Source: Dermatophilaceae bacterium Soc4.6
GTDB lineage: Bacteria > Actinomycetota > Actinomycetes > Actinomycetales > Dermatophilaceae
DNA: 64,000 nucleotides
NCBI GenBank assembly: GCA_039889245.1
Contig: JAZGVH010000002.1
Coordinates: forward strand, 4,464,001 to 4,528,000
Direction: 5' to 3'
Below are positions 63,995 to 64,000 of the stretch, piece after piece. The notes under the pieces are model-generated. The model was given only the letters and a program-made list of their open reading frames with translations. It did not search any database and had not been told where the DNA came from. Position 1 is the stretch's first letter, and the number at the start of each line of letters is the position of its first letter. The translations under genes were made by a program, and so were the position numbers.

Positions 63995-64000
63995 GACTGC

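Overview
The window is a high-GC actinobacterial chromosome segment. Gene content (HemY/HemQ heme genes, LigC/LigD-polymerase, a PPK2 kinase, an actinobacterial Tad-type pilus locus) and the wording of the conserved genes suggest Micrococcales, probably near Intrasporangiaceae; this is inference, since no 16S or marker gene is present. It divides into an ordinary conserved part (1-21.4 kb) and an accessory part (21.4-64 kb) rich in insertion sequences, broken genes and tandem repeats.

1-21.4 kb, conserved: the end of hemY, hemQ, msrB (minus), a large secreted nuclease (minus), a LigD-type primase-polymerase, a large secreted CHAP cell-wall hydrolase (minus), tpx, ligC (minus), an alpha/beta hydrolase, a RibD-type reductase (minus), ppk2, a conserved unknown protein, a DinB-fold protein, a Gfo/Idh oxidoreductase, an S9 peptidase, an AidB-like acyl-CoA dehydrogenase (minus), a YihY membrane protein, and a tRNA-Gly/Cys/Val cluster ending in a hairpin terminator.

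21.4-36.6 kb, island: a small excisionase-like HTH protein, a luciferase-like oxidoreductase, 9-bp and 25-bp tandem repeats, then an IS21-family element (23817-30003) whose istB gene is split inside its P-loop by a 4-kb Tn554-type three-gene transposon with perfect 12-bp inverted ends. Beyond it are a solo IS3 end, a lipoprotein whose signal peptide is built from a 9-bp tandem repeat, an overlapping Het-C/zinc-phospholipase-like secreted protein, two AT-richer small genes sharing a dyad leader sequence, an XRE regulator, a two-domain GAF/PAS-like protein and an SDR dehydrogenase.

37.8-49.8 kb: a compact plus-strand Tad/Flp-like pilus or secretion locus: lipoprotein, secreted protein, SAF/CpaB, CpaE/TadZ, CpaF/TadA ATPase, TadB, TadC, pilin-like peptide, three TadE/TadG-like proteins, and a 1195-residue membrane protein joining two LysM domains to a cytoplasmic winged-helix/BTAD-like part. 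Most genes overlap or nearly abut, so it is probably one transcript. No prepilin peptidase is visible.

49.8-52.8 kb: a graveyard of fragments: a 5'-truncated unknown gene, a phage capsid fragment, an AT-rich patch, a second TadC fragment in antisense, and a frameshifted phage-type HTH gene.

52.8-64 kb: four secreted beta-propeller proteins, all on the minus strand (three RCC1-repeat, one PQQ-type), separated by an IS256 element inserted in an istB relic, an IS30 element carrying a DUF3024 passenger, and an IS3 element with a nonsense-mutated transposase. The most unusual features are the nested transposons with readable ends, the repeat-built signal peptide, the LysM-BTAD membrane protein of the Tad locus, the shared dyad at 33.8/34.4 kb, and the propeller array.
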